Shown in pieces: positions 42,111 to 50,133 of a DNA stretch of 64,000 nucleotides (positions are counted from its first letter, which is position 1; every line of letters begins with the position of its first letter). Origin of the DNA: Simplicispira hankyongi (lineage in GTDB: Bacteria; Pseudomonadota; Gammaproteobacteria; Burkholderiales; Burkholderiaceae_C); NCBI RefSeq assembly GCF_003570885.1, contig NZ_QXJC01000001.1:124001-188000 (forward strand), given 5' to 3'. Both the position numbers and the translations under genes were made by a program. The notes under the pieces are model-generated. The model searched no databases. It saw nothing but the letters and a program-made list of their open reading frames with translations, and had not been told where the DNA came from.

Positions 42111-43733
42111 TTACAAGCGCGCCACGCCAAAGGTGTTGGGGTGCAGCACGCGCTGGCGCGACTCGCGCGCTATGGCCAGGCACTGGGCGAGCACGCCGCG
42201 GGTGTCGCGCGGGTCGATGATTCCGTCGTCCCACAGGCGGGCGGTGCCGAACAGCACGTCGGACTCGGCATCCAGGCGGCGCTTGAGTTGATCGCTCATG
42301 GCCTTGATGCCGGCCTCGGCCTGCTCGCCCAGCGGCACGCCGGCGCGCTCGAGCTTGCCGCGGCTGATCATCTCCATGACCATGGCGGCCTGCGCGCCGC
42401 CCATCACGGCGGTGCGTGCGCTGGGCCAACTGAAAATGAAGTCCGGGTCGAACCCGCGCCCGCACATGCCGTAGTTGCCGGCGCCAAACGAGCCGCCCAC
42501 CACGATGGTGAACTTGGGCACCCGGGCATTGGCCACGGCCTGGATCATCTTGCTGCCGTGCTTGATGGCGCCAGCGCGCTCGGCCGCCGTGCCCACCATG
42601 TAGCCCGTGGTGTTCTGCAAAAACACCAGTGGCGTGCCGCTCTGGTCGCACAACTGGATGAACTGCGCCGCCTTGACCGAGCCCGTGGGCTGGATGGGGC
42701 CGTTGTTGGCGATGAGGCCGACGTGGTGGCCGGCTATGCGCGCGTGGCCGCAGACCGTGTCGCTGTCGAAAGCGGCTTTGAATTCAAGAAAGTGCGAGCC
42801 ATCCACAATGCGCGCCACGATTTCGCGCGCGTCGTAGGGCTCGCGCTCGTCCGCCGGGACGATGCCCAGAAGTTCCTCGGCGGGGAACAACGGCGCGCGC
42901 ACGGTGGCCTCCGGCGTGCTCGCCAGATCCCAGGGCAGGTGGTCCAGCAAGTCGCGCGTGAGCGCAATCGCGTGGGCGTCGTTCTCGGCCAGGTACTCGC
43001 CCAGGCCCGTCACGCTGGCATGCAGCTCGCTGCCGCCCAGCGCCTCGTCGGTGGTGTCTTCGCCAATGGCGGCCTTGACCAACGGCGGGCCGGCCAGGTA
43101 GATGCTGGAGCGCCCTTTCACCAGCACCACATAGTCCGACAGACCCGGCAGATAGGCACCACCCGCCGTGGACGAGCCATGCACCACCGCAATCTGCGGG
43201 ATGCCAGCGGCCGAGAGGCGTGCCTGGTTGGCAAAGCTGCGCCCGCCATCGACAAAAATATCGGCCTGGTACATCAGGTTGGCGCCGCCCGATTCGACCA
43301 GCGCAATCAGCGGCAGCTTGTTTTGCAGGGCGATGGCCTGCGCACGCAGGGCTTTTTTGAGCCCCATGGGCGGTACGGTCCCGCCTTTGACGGCGCTGTC
43401 GCTCGCGGAAATCATCACGCGCTTGCCGGCCACCTGGCCTATGCCCACGATGGAGCCACCGCCCAGCACGGCCTTCTTGCCGTCGTCGTCGTGCATGCCC
43501 AAACCTGCGAGGGGGCTCAGTTCAAGAAAGCTGCTGCCCCGGTCGAGCAGGCGCGCAATGCGCTCGCGCGGCAGCAACTGGCCTTTTTTCTCAAACTTCT
43601 CCTGCTTGGAAGCCGACTCGGCCACCACCTTGCCTTGCAGGCCTTGCACTTGCGCCAGGCGCTCGGCCATGCGCTCGGCGTTGCGGCGAAAGGCCTCGCT
43701 GCCGGCATCAATCAGGGTGCGCAGAGCGGTCAT
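42111..43733 (-). CDS. acyl-CoA carboxylase beta subunit, geranyl-CoA carboxylase (AtuC)-like
   Basis: A 540-residue carboxyltransferase subunit. ANNGPIQPTGSVKAAQFIQL, NTTGYMVGTAAERAGAIKHG and GGSFGAGNYGMCGRGFDPDF are the CoA- and biotin-binding blocks. As I recall, KAAQFIQLC, KHGSKMIQAV and the C-terminal FGVARL are closer to AtuC than to methylcrotonyl-CoA carboxylase beta, which has KGTHF and ends in FGIFRM. Product specificity is still an inference. The start overlaps the SDR stop by four bases. Confidence 0.85.
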   Translation of the reverse strand: MTALRTLIDAGSEAFRRNAERMAERLAQVQGLQGKVVAESASKQEKFEKKGQLLPRERIARLLDRGSSFLELSPLAGLGMHDDDGKKAVLGGGSIVGIGQVAGKRVMISASDSAVKGGTVPPMGLKKALRAQAIALQNKLPLIALVESGGANLMYQADIFVDGGRSFANQARLSAAGIPQIAVVHGSSTAGGAYLPGLSDYVVLVKGRSSIYLAGPPLVKAAIGEDTTDEALGGSELHASVTGLGEYLAENDAHAIALTRDLLDHLPWDLASTPEATVRAPLFPAEELLGIVPADEREPYDAREIVARIVDGSHFLEFKAAFDSDTVCGHARIAGHHVGLIANNGPIQPTGSVKAAQFIQLCDQSGTPLVFLQNTTGYMVGTAAERAGAIKHGSKMIQAVANARVPKFTIVVGGSFGAGNYGMCGRGFDPDFIFSWPSARTAVMGGAQAAMVMEMISRGKLERAGVPLGEQAEAGIKAMSDQLKRRLDAESDVLFGTARLWDDGIIDPRDTRGVLAQCLAIARESRQRVLHPNTFGVARL

Positions 43734-44644
43734 GGCTTGAGCACCTCCGGCGTCTGCGCACGGTGAAAGCCCTCAAAAGGCGGACAGCGGTTGTGCTCCA
43801 AGGTGGGGAAGACGGCGCTGCCCAGCGAGGCGGCGCCGTCAATCTGCAGTGTGACGCCGGTCATAAAGGACGCACCGGGGCTCAGCAAAAAGACGATGGC
43901 CGCGCTGATCTCTGCCTCAGTCGCCAGGCGCCGCATGGGCACGTGCTGGCGCAGTTTCGGAATCAGCGTGCGCATGGCGCCGCCGTAGCTGTCCATGCCC
44001 GAAGAGGCGACCCAGCCGGGCGCCACCGCGTTGACGCGCACGCCGGCCTGCGCCCATTCAAAGGCGGCGCTCATGGTCAGGTTGCTCATGCCCGCGCGGG
44101 CGGCGCCCGAGTGGGCCATGCCGGGCATGCCGTTGCGAAAATCCGCCGTCATGTTGACGATCGCGCCGCCATGCGCCTGCATGCTTTGCACGAACACCTC
44201 GCGCATCATCAAAAACCCGCCGGTGAGGTTGTTGTTGACCACGGCCTCAAAGCCGCGCTTGCTGATGGCTTGCAGCGGCGCAGGGAACTGCCCGCCTGCG
44301 TTGTTGACCAGGCCGGCGATGGCGCCGAAACGCGCCACCACGTCGGCGACGGCGGCCTTCACGGCATCTTCATCGCGGATGTCAAAGGCCAGGGTGTCGC
44401 ATTGGCCGCCGTCCTCGCGGATTTCGTTGGCCACCCGCTCCAGCTTCTCGGCGGTGCGCCCGCTGATCACGACGTGCGCGCCCAGCGATGCCAGCTCGTG
44501 CGCGGTGCAGCGGCCAATGCCGCTGCCGCCGCCGGTCACCCAGACGGTCCGGCCGGCAAACAGCCGTTCGCGAAACACACTTTGGTACTGCGCCGGGGCG
44601 GGGTGGTGCATGGAACCGGCAATGGAAGGGGTGGCTTGGGGCAT
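43730..44644 (-). CDS. SDR family oxidoreductase, enoyl-CoA reductase (PECR/DECR)-like
   Basis: A 304-residue short-chain dehydrogenase. The cofactor motif is WVTGGGSGIGRCTAHELASL, and GLVNNAGGQFPAPLQAISKR is the NAG block. The active-site segment reads GMPGMAHSGAARAGMSNLT, so the classical YxxxK is replaced by SxxxR. The same replacement is seen in peroxisomal trans-2-enoyl-CoA reductases, so it probably handles a CoA thioester rather than an alcohol. First gene of the cluster, transcribed from the promoter at 44671-44699. Confidence 0.85.
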   Translation of the reverse strand: MPQATPSIAGSMHHPAPAQYQSVFRERLFAGRTVWVTGGGSGIGRCTAHELASLGAHVVISGRTAEKLERVANEIREDGGQCDTLAFDIRDEDAVKAAVADVVARFGAIAGLVNNAGGQFPAPLQAISKRGFEAVVNNNLTGGFLMMREVFVQSMQAHGGAIVNMTADFRNGMPGMAHSGAARAGMSNLTMSAAFEWAQAGVRVNAVAPGWVASSGMDSYGGAMRTLIPKLRQHVPMRRLATEAEISAAIVFLLSPGASFMTGVTLQIDGAASLGSAVFPTLEHNRCPPFEGFHRAQTPEVLKP

Positions 44645-44670
44645 GTCGGGTGCTGCAGCGGAGATGCGCC

Positions 44671-44699
44671 ATTAGATGGGATGGTGACGTTAACGTCAA
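44671..44699 (-). promoter_or_regulatory. Promoter and MerR-type operator of the SDR-carboxylase cluster
   Basis: On the minus strand, -35 TTGACG (44694-44699) and -10 TCTAAT (44671-44676) are each one base from consensus with a 17-base spacer. TGACGTTAACGTCA (44685-44698) is a perfect 14-bp palindrome overlapping the -35. The nearby MerR gene (45095-45583) is the likely regulator. The palindrome resembles sites I recall for LiuR-type MerR regulators. Confidence 0.6.
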
Positions 44700-44795
44700 C
44701 ATGCTTTCTTATGCGTATTTACCCTTTCGTTTTAGATAGGGTGTGGGCTTATGATGCGCACCTGGCTTTTCCCACCCACTCTTGCAAGGATTCCC

Positions 44796-45092
44796 ATGAA
44801 CATCCAGGAATGCACCGACGCGATCCGCGCCAAAGTCGGCGACAACAGCGGCCTTGGCGCTGTCCTCAAGTTCGATTGCGGCAGCGATGGCCGCATCGTC
44901 GTTGACGGCGTCTCCACGCCCAACACGGTGGACAACCACGACCGCGATGCCGACTGCACGGTGGCGATCACCCTGGACAACCTCAACAACCTGCTCAGCG
45001 GCAAGCTCGACCCGGTCACCGGCTTCATGGGCGGCAAGTTCAAGGTCAGTGGCGACATGGGCATTGCCATGAAGCTGCAGCGGGTGATCTGA
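44796..45092 (+). CDS. SCP2 sterol-binding domain protein
   Basis: A 98-residue protein made of one SCP2 domain (LKFDCGSDGRIVVDGVSTPN, then DADCTVAITLDNLNNLLSGK, MGGKFKVSGDMGIAMKLQRV). SCP2 domains bind lipids or acyl-CoAs in a hydrophobic tunnel. Start ATG 44796 follows AAGGA. It is divergent from the carboxylase cluster and two bases ahead of the MerR gene, so it probably carries or buffers the hydrophobic intermediate of that pathway (inference). Confidence 0.85.
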   Translation: MNIQECTDAIRAKVGDNSGLGAVLKFDCGSDGRIVVDGVSTPNTVDNHDRDADCTVAITLDNLNNLLSGKLDPVTGFMGGKFKVSGDMGIAMKLQRVI

Positions 45093-45094
45093 CC

Positions 45095-45583
45095 ATGTCC
45101 GACGGCCACACCCAGGGCGCGGGCGACCGCCAGGCTGCGGCCACGGAAGCCGCGCGCCAGGTGCTGGCCGACCATTTCTCCGACGACAAGCATTCCGAAC
45201 TTTTCGGTGTCACCGAGCTGTGCAAGGCTTTTGGCGTGACGCCCCGCACCCTGCGTTTTTACGAAGACAAGGGCCTGCTGTGCCCTCGCCGCGTCAATGG
45301 CACGCGCGTCTACAGCCGGCGCGACCGCGCGCGCCTGGTGCTGATCTTGCGGGCCAAGGCCATTGGCTCATCGCTGGCGGAAATCAAGCAGTACCTGGAC
45401 ATGTACGGCCAGGCGGGGGAGGGGCGCCAGCAGCAACTGCGCTATGTGCTGGAACGCACCGATAGCGCGATTGCCGAGTTGGAGCAAAAGCGCGCCCACA
45501 TTGAAAGCAGCCTGGCCGAGCTGCGCATCATCAACAGCAATGTGCGCGGAAATCTCGGGCTACCGCCACGGGACGCAAGCTGA
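45095..45583 (+). CDS. MerR family transcriptional regulator
   Basis: A 162-residue regulator. The winged HTH is FGVTELCKAFGVTPRTLRFY followed by EDKGLLCPRRVNGTRVYSRR, the typical MerR start, and a long C-terminal dimerisation helix (EQKRAHIESSLAELRIINSN). No metal-binding cysteines are present, so it belongs with the CoA- or drug-responsive MerR group. Co-transcribed with the SCP2 gene; probable regulator of the divergent carboxylase cluster through the palindrome at 44685-44698. Confidence 0.88.
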   Translation: MSDGHTQGAGDRQAAATEAARQVLADHFSDDKHSELFGVTELCKAFGVTPRTLRFYEDKGLLCPRRVNGTRVYSRRDRARLVLILRAKAIGSSLAEIKQYLDMYGQAGEGRQQQLRYVLERTDSAIAELEQKRAHIESSLAELRIINSNVRGNLGLPPRDAS

Positions 45584-45654
45584 TGGGCGTTTGGTCATCT
45601 TTGGTCAGATAGCACCGCGCTATCGGCGGGCCAACGCAGGCAATTTCTGGCGCC

Positions 45655-45712
45655 CTGTCGGCGTTGCAAATCTTCGCGATAGCTGCGGCTATCGCTGCGG
45701 TTTGCGCCTTTC
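45655..45712 (-). repeat. Degenerate copy of the 161-bp element core (family 2), copy 3
   Basis: On the minus strand, GGCGCAAACCGCAGCGATAG followed by CCGCAGCTATCGCGAAGATT and TGCAACGCC reproduces the family 2 core, including the stem seen in copy 1. Projected 161-bp ends near 45605 and 45765 show no convincing inverted repeat; a short TTCTGG/CCAGAA pair remains closer in. The rest of 45584-45914 holds no gene that I can support. Confidence 0.6.
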
Positions 45713-45914
45713 CAGAACCCAAAATCCATCCTTCTTATTTGTGCCATCCAGCACAAAACACTGCACCAGAAGCAGTCGTGCGGCCTCGTGGTCCACGCGC
45801 GCAACGATGGGAAGCACATCGACACGCACGGCAGCGCCGTTGGCGCAAGGCAAAATTGCTGCTTCTCGCCAGGTCGAAAACGGGCCACTGGCGGCTGACA
45901 GAGCAAGGACACAC

Positions 45915-46718
45915 ATGGAACAGGGGCACATTCGCGTCGAACCATTGGGCGCAATTTCTGGCGGCTGGCGCGTACTTCTGCACAACCCCGACCGCCTCAA
46001 CGCCATGTCGCGCGCCATGTGGCGCGAGTTGAAATCAGTCTTCGAGCAGATCAATGCCGACGCCAGCGCCCGCTGCGTGCTGGTGGAAGGCGCGGGCACA
46101 GCGTTTTGCGCCGGCGGCGATATTTCCGAATACCCCGCGTTTCGTTTTGACGAGGCAGCGCTGCGCGACTTTCACGAAACGGAAGTCTGGGGCGCACTCG
46201 CCGCCATGCTCGCCTGCGACGTGCCATTGGTCGCTGGCATCTCGGGCGCCTGCATGGGCGCGGGCGTGGAGATTGCCAGCTGCTGCGACATCCGCATTGC
46301 CGGCGCCTCGGCCCGCTTTGGCGCGCCGATTGCGCGGTTGGGATTCCCCATGGCGCCGCGCGAGGCGCAACTGGTGGCGGGTGCGCTGGGCGAGGCGGTT
46401 GCGCGGCAGATGCTGCTGGAGGCCGCCACGTTCTCTGCGGCCGAGATGCAGGCTTGCGGTTTTCTCTCGCGCGTCGTCGCCAAGGAAGCTGTGGCGGCCG
46501 AGGCACGCGCCAGCGCCGGCCGCATCGCCGCGCTCGCGCCGCAGGCAGCACGCCTGAACAAGCAAACGCTTCGGGCCTTGAAATCGCCTTCCACGCTTGC
46601 AGGGTATGCGCAAGCAGCTATGGAAAGCGTAGTGGATGGCGCCTTCCAGTACGCCGACAGCGCCGAGCACCGGGAGGGCATTGGTGCTTTTCTCGCCAAA
46701 CGAGTGCCGAATTTCTGA
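45915..46718 (+). CDS. enoyl-CoA hydratase/isomerase family protein
   Basis: A 267-residue crotonase-fold protein. It shows GTAFCAGGDISEYPAFRFDE and SGACMGAGVEIASCCDIRIA, the two oxyanion-hole segments, with E in VEIAS at the position of the first catalytic Glu. ATG 45915 is preceded by CAAGGA; the same frame is open further upstream through the repeat remnant but is not coding there. It follows the SCP2/MerR pair in the same direction, so it may serve the same pathway. Confidence 0.85.
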   Translation: MEQGHIRVEPLGAISGGWRVLLHNPDRLNAMSRAMWRELKSVFEQINADASARCVLVEGAGTAFCAGGDISEYPAFRFDEAALRDFHETEVWGALAAMLACDVPLVAGISGACMGAGVEIASCCDIRIAGASARFGAPIARLGFPMAPREAQLVAGALGEAVARQMLLEAATFSAAEMQACGFLSRVVAKEAVAAEARASAGRIAALAPQAARLNKQTLRALKSPSTLAGYAQAAMESVVDGAFQYADSAEHREGIGAFLAKRVPNF

Positions 46719-46742
46719 TCACGGCGGGTGATTGACCCGGCA

Positions 46743-46806
46743 CTATCAAAATGAAAGCATGTAGCGCTTATCCAGTAAGCGCTAGAGGCCAATTTTTCTA
46801 TAAATT
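46743..46806. repeat. Dispersed repeat family 1, copy 6
   Basis: CTATCAAAATGAAAGCATGT, then AGCGCTTATCCAGTAAGCGC and TAGAGGCCAATTTTTCTA. It fills the gap between the convergent hydratase and thiE genes and just enters the thiE 3' end. Confidence 0.75.
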
Positions 46807-47712
46807 TGGCGCTACGCTGCCCATGGCGCGCAGCAGTCGCGCAGCCTCCGCCTCTGGGTCTTGCGCCGCCACCAGCGCGCGCACGACGGCAATCGAGCCC
46901 ACGCCGGTGTCCAGAATTTCGGCAAATTGGTCAGCGCCAATGCCGCCAATCGCCACGGTGGGGTAGTCGCGCAGCAGCGCGGCGTAGGCGGCCAGGCGCG
47001 CCACGCCCTGGGGGGCAGTGGCCATGCGCTTGAGCGTGGTGGGGAATACGGCACCCAGGGCGATGTAGCTCGGCTGCACCGCGTCGGCGCGCAGCATCTC
47101 GGCGTAGCCGTGGGTGCTGACGCCCAGGCGCAGGCCGCTCGCGCGCAGCTCGTCCACTTCGACAGCGCTGAGCGCATCCAGGTCTTCCTGGCCCAGGTGG
47201 GCGCCGTAGGCCCCGGCGGCGATGGCCTCGCGCCAGTGGTCGTTGATGAACAGCAGGGCCGATGTGCCGGCTACCGCCTCAACGGCGGCGCGCACTTCTC
47301 GGGCAATGGCGGCGGCATCGTCCGATTTGAAGCGCAGTTGCACCGTGGGCACGCCAGCGCGCGCCATGCGGCCCACCCAGGCGGCGTCGGGCAGCACGGC
47401 GTACAGGCCGAGCTGCTGTGGGCAGGCGGCAAAGGGGGCGGCATGCGGGCGCGGCTGCAGGCCAAAATCCTGCGCCGCGCTGGGCCAGAGTTCGGGCGCG
47501 CTGCTGCCGGTGCGCTCCCAGCGCGCCTGCCAGGCATGGGCCAGCACCTGCGCATCCTGGGCGATGAAGCCGAGCGCGCTGCAGGCGGCCAGCGCGGCGC
47601 GGTACACCGGCGCGTCGCTCTCAGGCGCGGGGGCAGGCAGCGGCGCGAAAGCGCTGAATTTGGCAGCGTGGGCGCGCTCTATTTGGTGCGCCAAGGTGGT
47701 GGTGTCGGTCAT
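46798..47712 (-). CDS. thiE: thiamine phosphate synthase with N-terminal extension
   Basis: A 304-residue protein; the C-terminal ~205 residues are ThiE, joining HMP-pyrophosphate to thiazole phosphate. Conserved parts are [55 protein letters not shown] and [15 protein letters not shown]. The ~95-residue N-terminal extension ([20 protein letters not shown] and on) is not part of classical ThiE and I do not recognise it. The start overlaps the thiG stop by four bases. Last gene of thiO-thiS-thiG-thiE under a TPP riboswitch. Confidence 0.88.
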   Translation of the reverse strand: MTDTTTLAHQIERAHAAKFSAFAPLPAPAPESDAPVYRAALAACSALGFIAQDAQVLAHAWQARWERTGSSAPELWPSAAQDFGLQPRPHAAPFAACPQQLGLYAVLPDAAWVGRMARAGVPTVQLRFKSDDAAAIAREVRAAVEAVAGTSALLFINDHWREAIAAGAYGAHLGQEDLDALSAVEVDELRASGLRLGVSTHGYAEMLRADAVQPSYIALGAVFPTTLKRMATAPQGVARLAAYAALLRDYPTVAIGGIGADQFAEILDTGVGSIAVVRALVAAQDPEAEAARLLRAMGSVAPNL

Positions 47713-48518
47713 GCGGGTGCATGGTGCCAGAACGGCGTGCCCAGCACCGGGGTGCTCGGCTGGGCGCTGGCCTGGGGCTGCATGGCGCCGGCGCGGCGCG
47801 CGCTGTGGCCGGCGCGCACCGCGTCGGCAAAGGCCACGGCCATGGCAACCGGGTCTTGCGCCAGCGCCACGGCGGTGTTGAGCAGCACACCGTCAAAACC
47901 CCACTCCATGACCTGGCAGGCGTGTGATGGCAGGCCCAGGCCCGCATCGACCAGCATGGGCACGGCCAGGCGCTCGCGCAGCACCTGCAAGCCGTAGGGG
48001 TTGACGGGGCCGCGGCCGGTGCCAATCGGCGCCGCCCAGGGCATGACCGCCTGGCAGCCCACGTCGACCAGGCGCTGGCACAGGATCAGGTCTTCGGTGC
48101 AGTAGGGCAGCACCTTGAAACCGCCCTTCACCAGGGTTTCCGCGGCGGCGACGAGGTTCAGCGTGTCGGGTTGCAGCGTGTAGTCGTCGCCAATGACTTC
48201 GAGCTTGATCCACGGTGTGTTGAACACCTCGCGTGCCATCTGGGCCGTGGTGATGGCTTCTTGCGCGCTGTGGCAGCCAGCGGTGTTGGGCAGCACGGGC
48301 ACGCCGAGTTCGCGCAGCAGCTCGAAGAAGCTCTGCCCGCCGTCGGCGCTGCCGCTGGTCTGGCGCCGCAGCGAGGCGGTCACCATGCCGGGCTTGGCTT
48401 GCTGCACGGCGGCTTTGAGCGTGCTGGGCGAGGGGTAGCGCGCGGTTCCCAGCAGCAAGCGGCTCTGGAAGGTTTCGCCGTAAAGGGTGAGGGTGTCGGG
48501 GGATGCGGTAGCGGTCAT
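47709..48518 (-). CDS. thiG: thiazole synthase
   Basis: A ~269-residue TIM-barrel enzyme that makes thiazole phosphate from dehydroglycine, deoxyxylulose phosphate and ThiS-thiocarboxylate. It shows [31 protein letters not shown], the Schiff-base lysine in [20 protein letters not shown], and [24 protein letters not shown] at 48536 is in frame; ATG 48518 is preferred. Dehydroglycine would come from ThiO encoded upstream. Confidence 0.92.
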   Translation of the reverse strand: MTATASPDTLTLYGETFQSRLLLGTARYPSPSTLKAAVQQAKPGMVTASLRRQTSGSADGGQSFFELLRELGVPVLPNTAGCHSAQEAITTAQMAREVFNTPWIKLEVIGDDYTLQPDTLNLVAAAETLVKGGFKVLPYCTEDLILCQRLVDVGCQAVMPWAAPIGTGRGPVNPYGLQVLRERLAVPMLVDAGLGLPSHACQVMEWGFDGVLLNTAVALAQDPVAMAVAFADAVRAGHSARRAGAMQPQASAQPSTPVLGTPFWHHAPA

Positions 48519-48542
48519 GGCAAAAAGGGGGTTCAAGGCGGC

Positions 48543-48740
48543 TCAGCCGCCGGTGACAGGGGAGATGACTTCAACGCGGTCGCCGGCCTGCAGCACCTGC
48601 TGGGCATGGCGTGCAGCTGGCACGAACACGGTGTTGACGGCCACGGCAAACGGCGGCTTGGGGTCCATTTCGGCCAGCAGCTCGGCGACGCTGGCGCCGT
48701 CGTGCAGCGTGCGGGGCAGACCGTTGACGGTGAGGTTCAT
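48543..48740 (-). CDS. thiS: sulfur carrier protein ThiS
   Basis: A 65-residue ubiquitin-like carrier ending in the required Gly-Gly (VISPVTGG), which is adenylated and thiocarboxylated. MNLTVNGLPRTLHDGASVAE starts the beta-grasp fold. The start overlaps the thiO stop by four bases. Confidence 0.93.
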   Translation of the reverse strand: MNLTVNGLPRTLHDGASVAELLAEMDPKPPFAVAVNTVFVPAARHAQQVLQAGDRVEVISPVTGG

Positions 48741-49849
48741 GCGGCAAGTGCCTCGGTTGGCTCTGCGGTGTCCACCGCCAGGTCAAAACTGCGTGCCAGC
48801 GGCGAATCGCCCGTGGCCAGCAGCTCCAGCACCACGTCGAGCATGGCGGGGGCAATCATGTAGCCGTGGCGGTACAGGCCGTTGACCTCCAGCACGCGTG
48901 GCCTGCGCAGGCGCACGGCGGGCAGGTTGTCGGGCAGCGTGGGGCGGCACTGCGTTGCAATCTCAAGAATGCGCGCCTCGGCAAAGCCGGGGTGCACGGC
49001 GTAGGCGGCGCTGAGCAGTTCGAGCGCCGAGCGCACGCTGGCGGGCGAGAGATCGTCGGTTTCGATCTCGGTGGCGCCGATGACGAACACATGGTTTTCC
49101 TTGGGCGCGATGTAGATGGGGTAGCGCGGGTGCACCAGGCGCGTCGGGCGCGCCAGCGTGACCTCGGGCGCGTGTACGCGCGCCACCTCGCCGCGCACGC
49201 CGCGCAGCGCCCGCCACGCGCTGCGTGCGCCCAGGCCCCGGCAGTCGATCACCCAGCCGGGCTGGCCGCTGGTGCCCGGCGTGAAATCTGCCGGGTCGGC
49301 GGCCTGGTTCCAGTGGGTTTGCACGCCCAGCGTCTGCATTTCCAGCGCCAGTGCGGCCAGCAGTTGGCGGTTGTCGAGCTGGCCTTCTCCGGGCAGCAGC
49401 ATGCCGCTGGCAAAGCGCGTCGCCAATGCCGGTTCGACTTCGGCCAGCCGCGTGGCGTCGAGCGGCTCCATGGCGGGGAGTTCTGGCACCTGCTCACGTG
49501 TGGCGGCAAGCTGCTGGCGCAGGCGTGCGGCGTCGGTGGCGTCCTGGCGGTGCCAGACGATCAGCGTGCCTTCCTGCTGGAAGAACACCGGGCTCGCCAG
49601 CGTGCCCAGGATTTCCCGCCAGCGCGTGAGCGCATAGCGCCCCATGCGCACCACGCCGTGCTCGGTGACGGCCGATTCGGCCAGCGGCGCCAGCATGCCG
49701 CCGGCGACGCGGGCGGCCGAATGCTCGCCCTCGGGCCCGCCCAGGTCGTAAATGGCGACCTGGTGGCCGGCGCGCGCCAGCGAGACAGCAAGCAGCCGGC
49801 CCATGAGCCCGGCGCCCAGGATGGCAAAAGAGGTTGGTTGTGAAGTCAT
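48737..49849 (-). CDS. thiO: glycine oxidase ThiO-like FAD-dependent oxidoreductase
   Basis: A 370-residue DAO-family flavoenzyme. FAILGAGLMGRLLAVSLARA is the FAD-binding GxGxxG, GMLAPLAESAV and HVFVIGATEIETDDL are family blocks, and GLYRHGYMIAPAML is the C-terminal FAD contact. It oxidises glycine to dehydroglycine for ThiG. Start ATG 49849 (MTSQPTS); the frame runs further into the leader but that part contains the riboswitch. First gene of the thi operon. Confidence 0.88.
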   Translation of the reverse strand: MTSQPTSFAILGAGLMGRLLAVSLARAGHQVAIYDLGGPEGEHSAARVAGGMLAPLAESAVTEHGVVRMGRYALTRWREILGTLASPVFFQQEGTLIVWHRQDATDAARLRQQLAATREQVPELPAMEPLDATRLAEVEPALATRFASGMLLPGEGQLDNRQLLAALALEMQTLGVQTHWNQAADPADFTPGTSGQPGWVIDCRGLGARSAWRALRGVRGEVARVHAPEVTLARPTRLVHPRYPIYIAPKENHVFVIGATEIETDDLSPASVRSALELLSAAYAVHPGFAEARILEIATQCRPTLPDNLPAVRLRRPRVLEVNGLYRHGYMIAPAMLDVVLELLATGDSPLARSFDLAVDTAEPTEALAA

Positions 49850-49907
49850 CGTGTTCCGTCCAGGGTTCACGGACAAAACGGGCACACCGGGATGGTGCTT
49901 TGCGCTG

Positions 49908-50027
49908 GAAACTCCCCACGCCAGCATGACCTGGATCGGGTAACGGGGCGGCGCGCACGCGGTGCAGCATGTGGCTTTGCCCCAGGGTGTTTCTCAGTCC
50001 ACGCCGATCTTGGCGGGACACCCCTGT
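49908..50027 (-). promoter_or_regulatory. TPP riboswitch upstream of thiOSGE
   Basis: Read on the minus strand: ACAGGGGTGTCCC, then GGACTGAGAAACACCC, and after a variable stem CCCGATCCAGGTCATGCTGG followed by CGTGGGGAG. These match the THI-box blocks GGGGTGC, CTGAGA...ACCC, CCTGATCTGGATAATACCAG and CGTAGGGA. About 58 bases separate the aptamer end from the thiO start. TPP binding would shut off the operon. Confidence 0.88.
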
Positions 50028-50133
50028 TTCGTCCTGCGCAAATTAAAGCACAGCGCCAAACCCGCAAGCTTGACATGGCGCATGCGCCACAATGGCCCGG
50101 CCCGGCGCATGCGGGTTTTTTCAGGAGGATGTT

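Noticed and set aside
45595-45914. Extension of the enoyl-CoA hydratase frame upstream to 45363
   Set aside because: It overlaps the MerR gene and the repeat core; ATG 45915 has a ribosome binding site and fits the family length.
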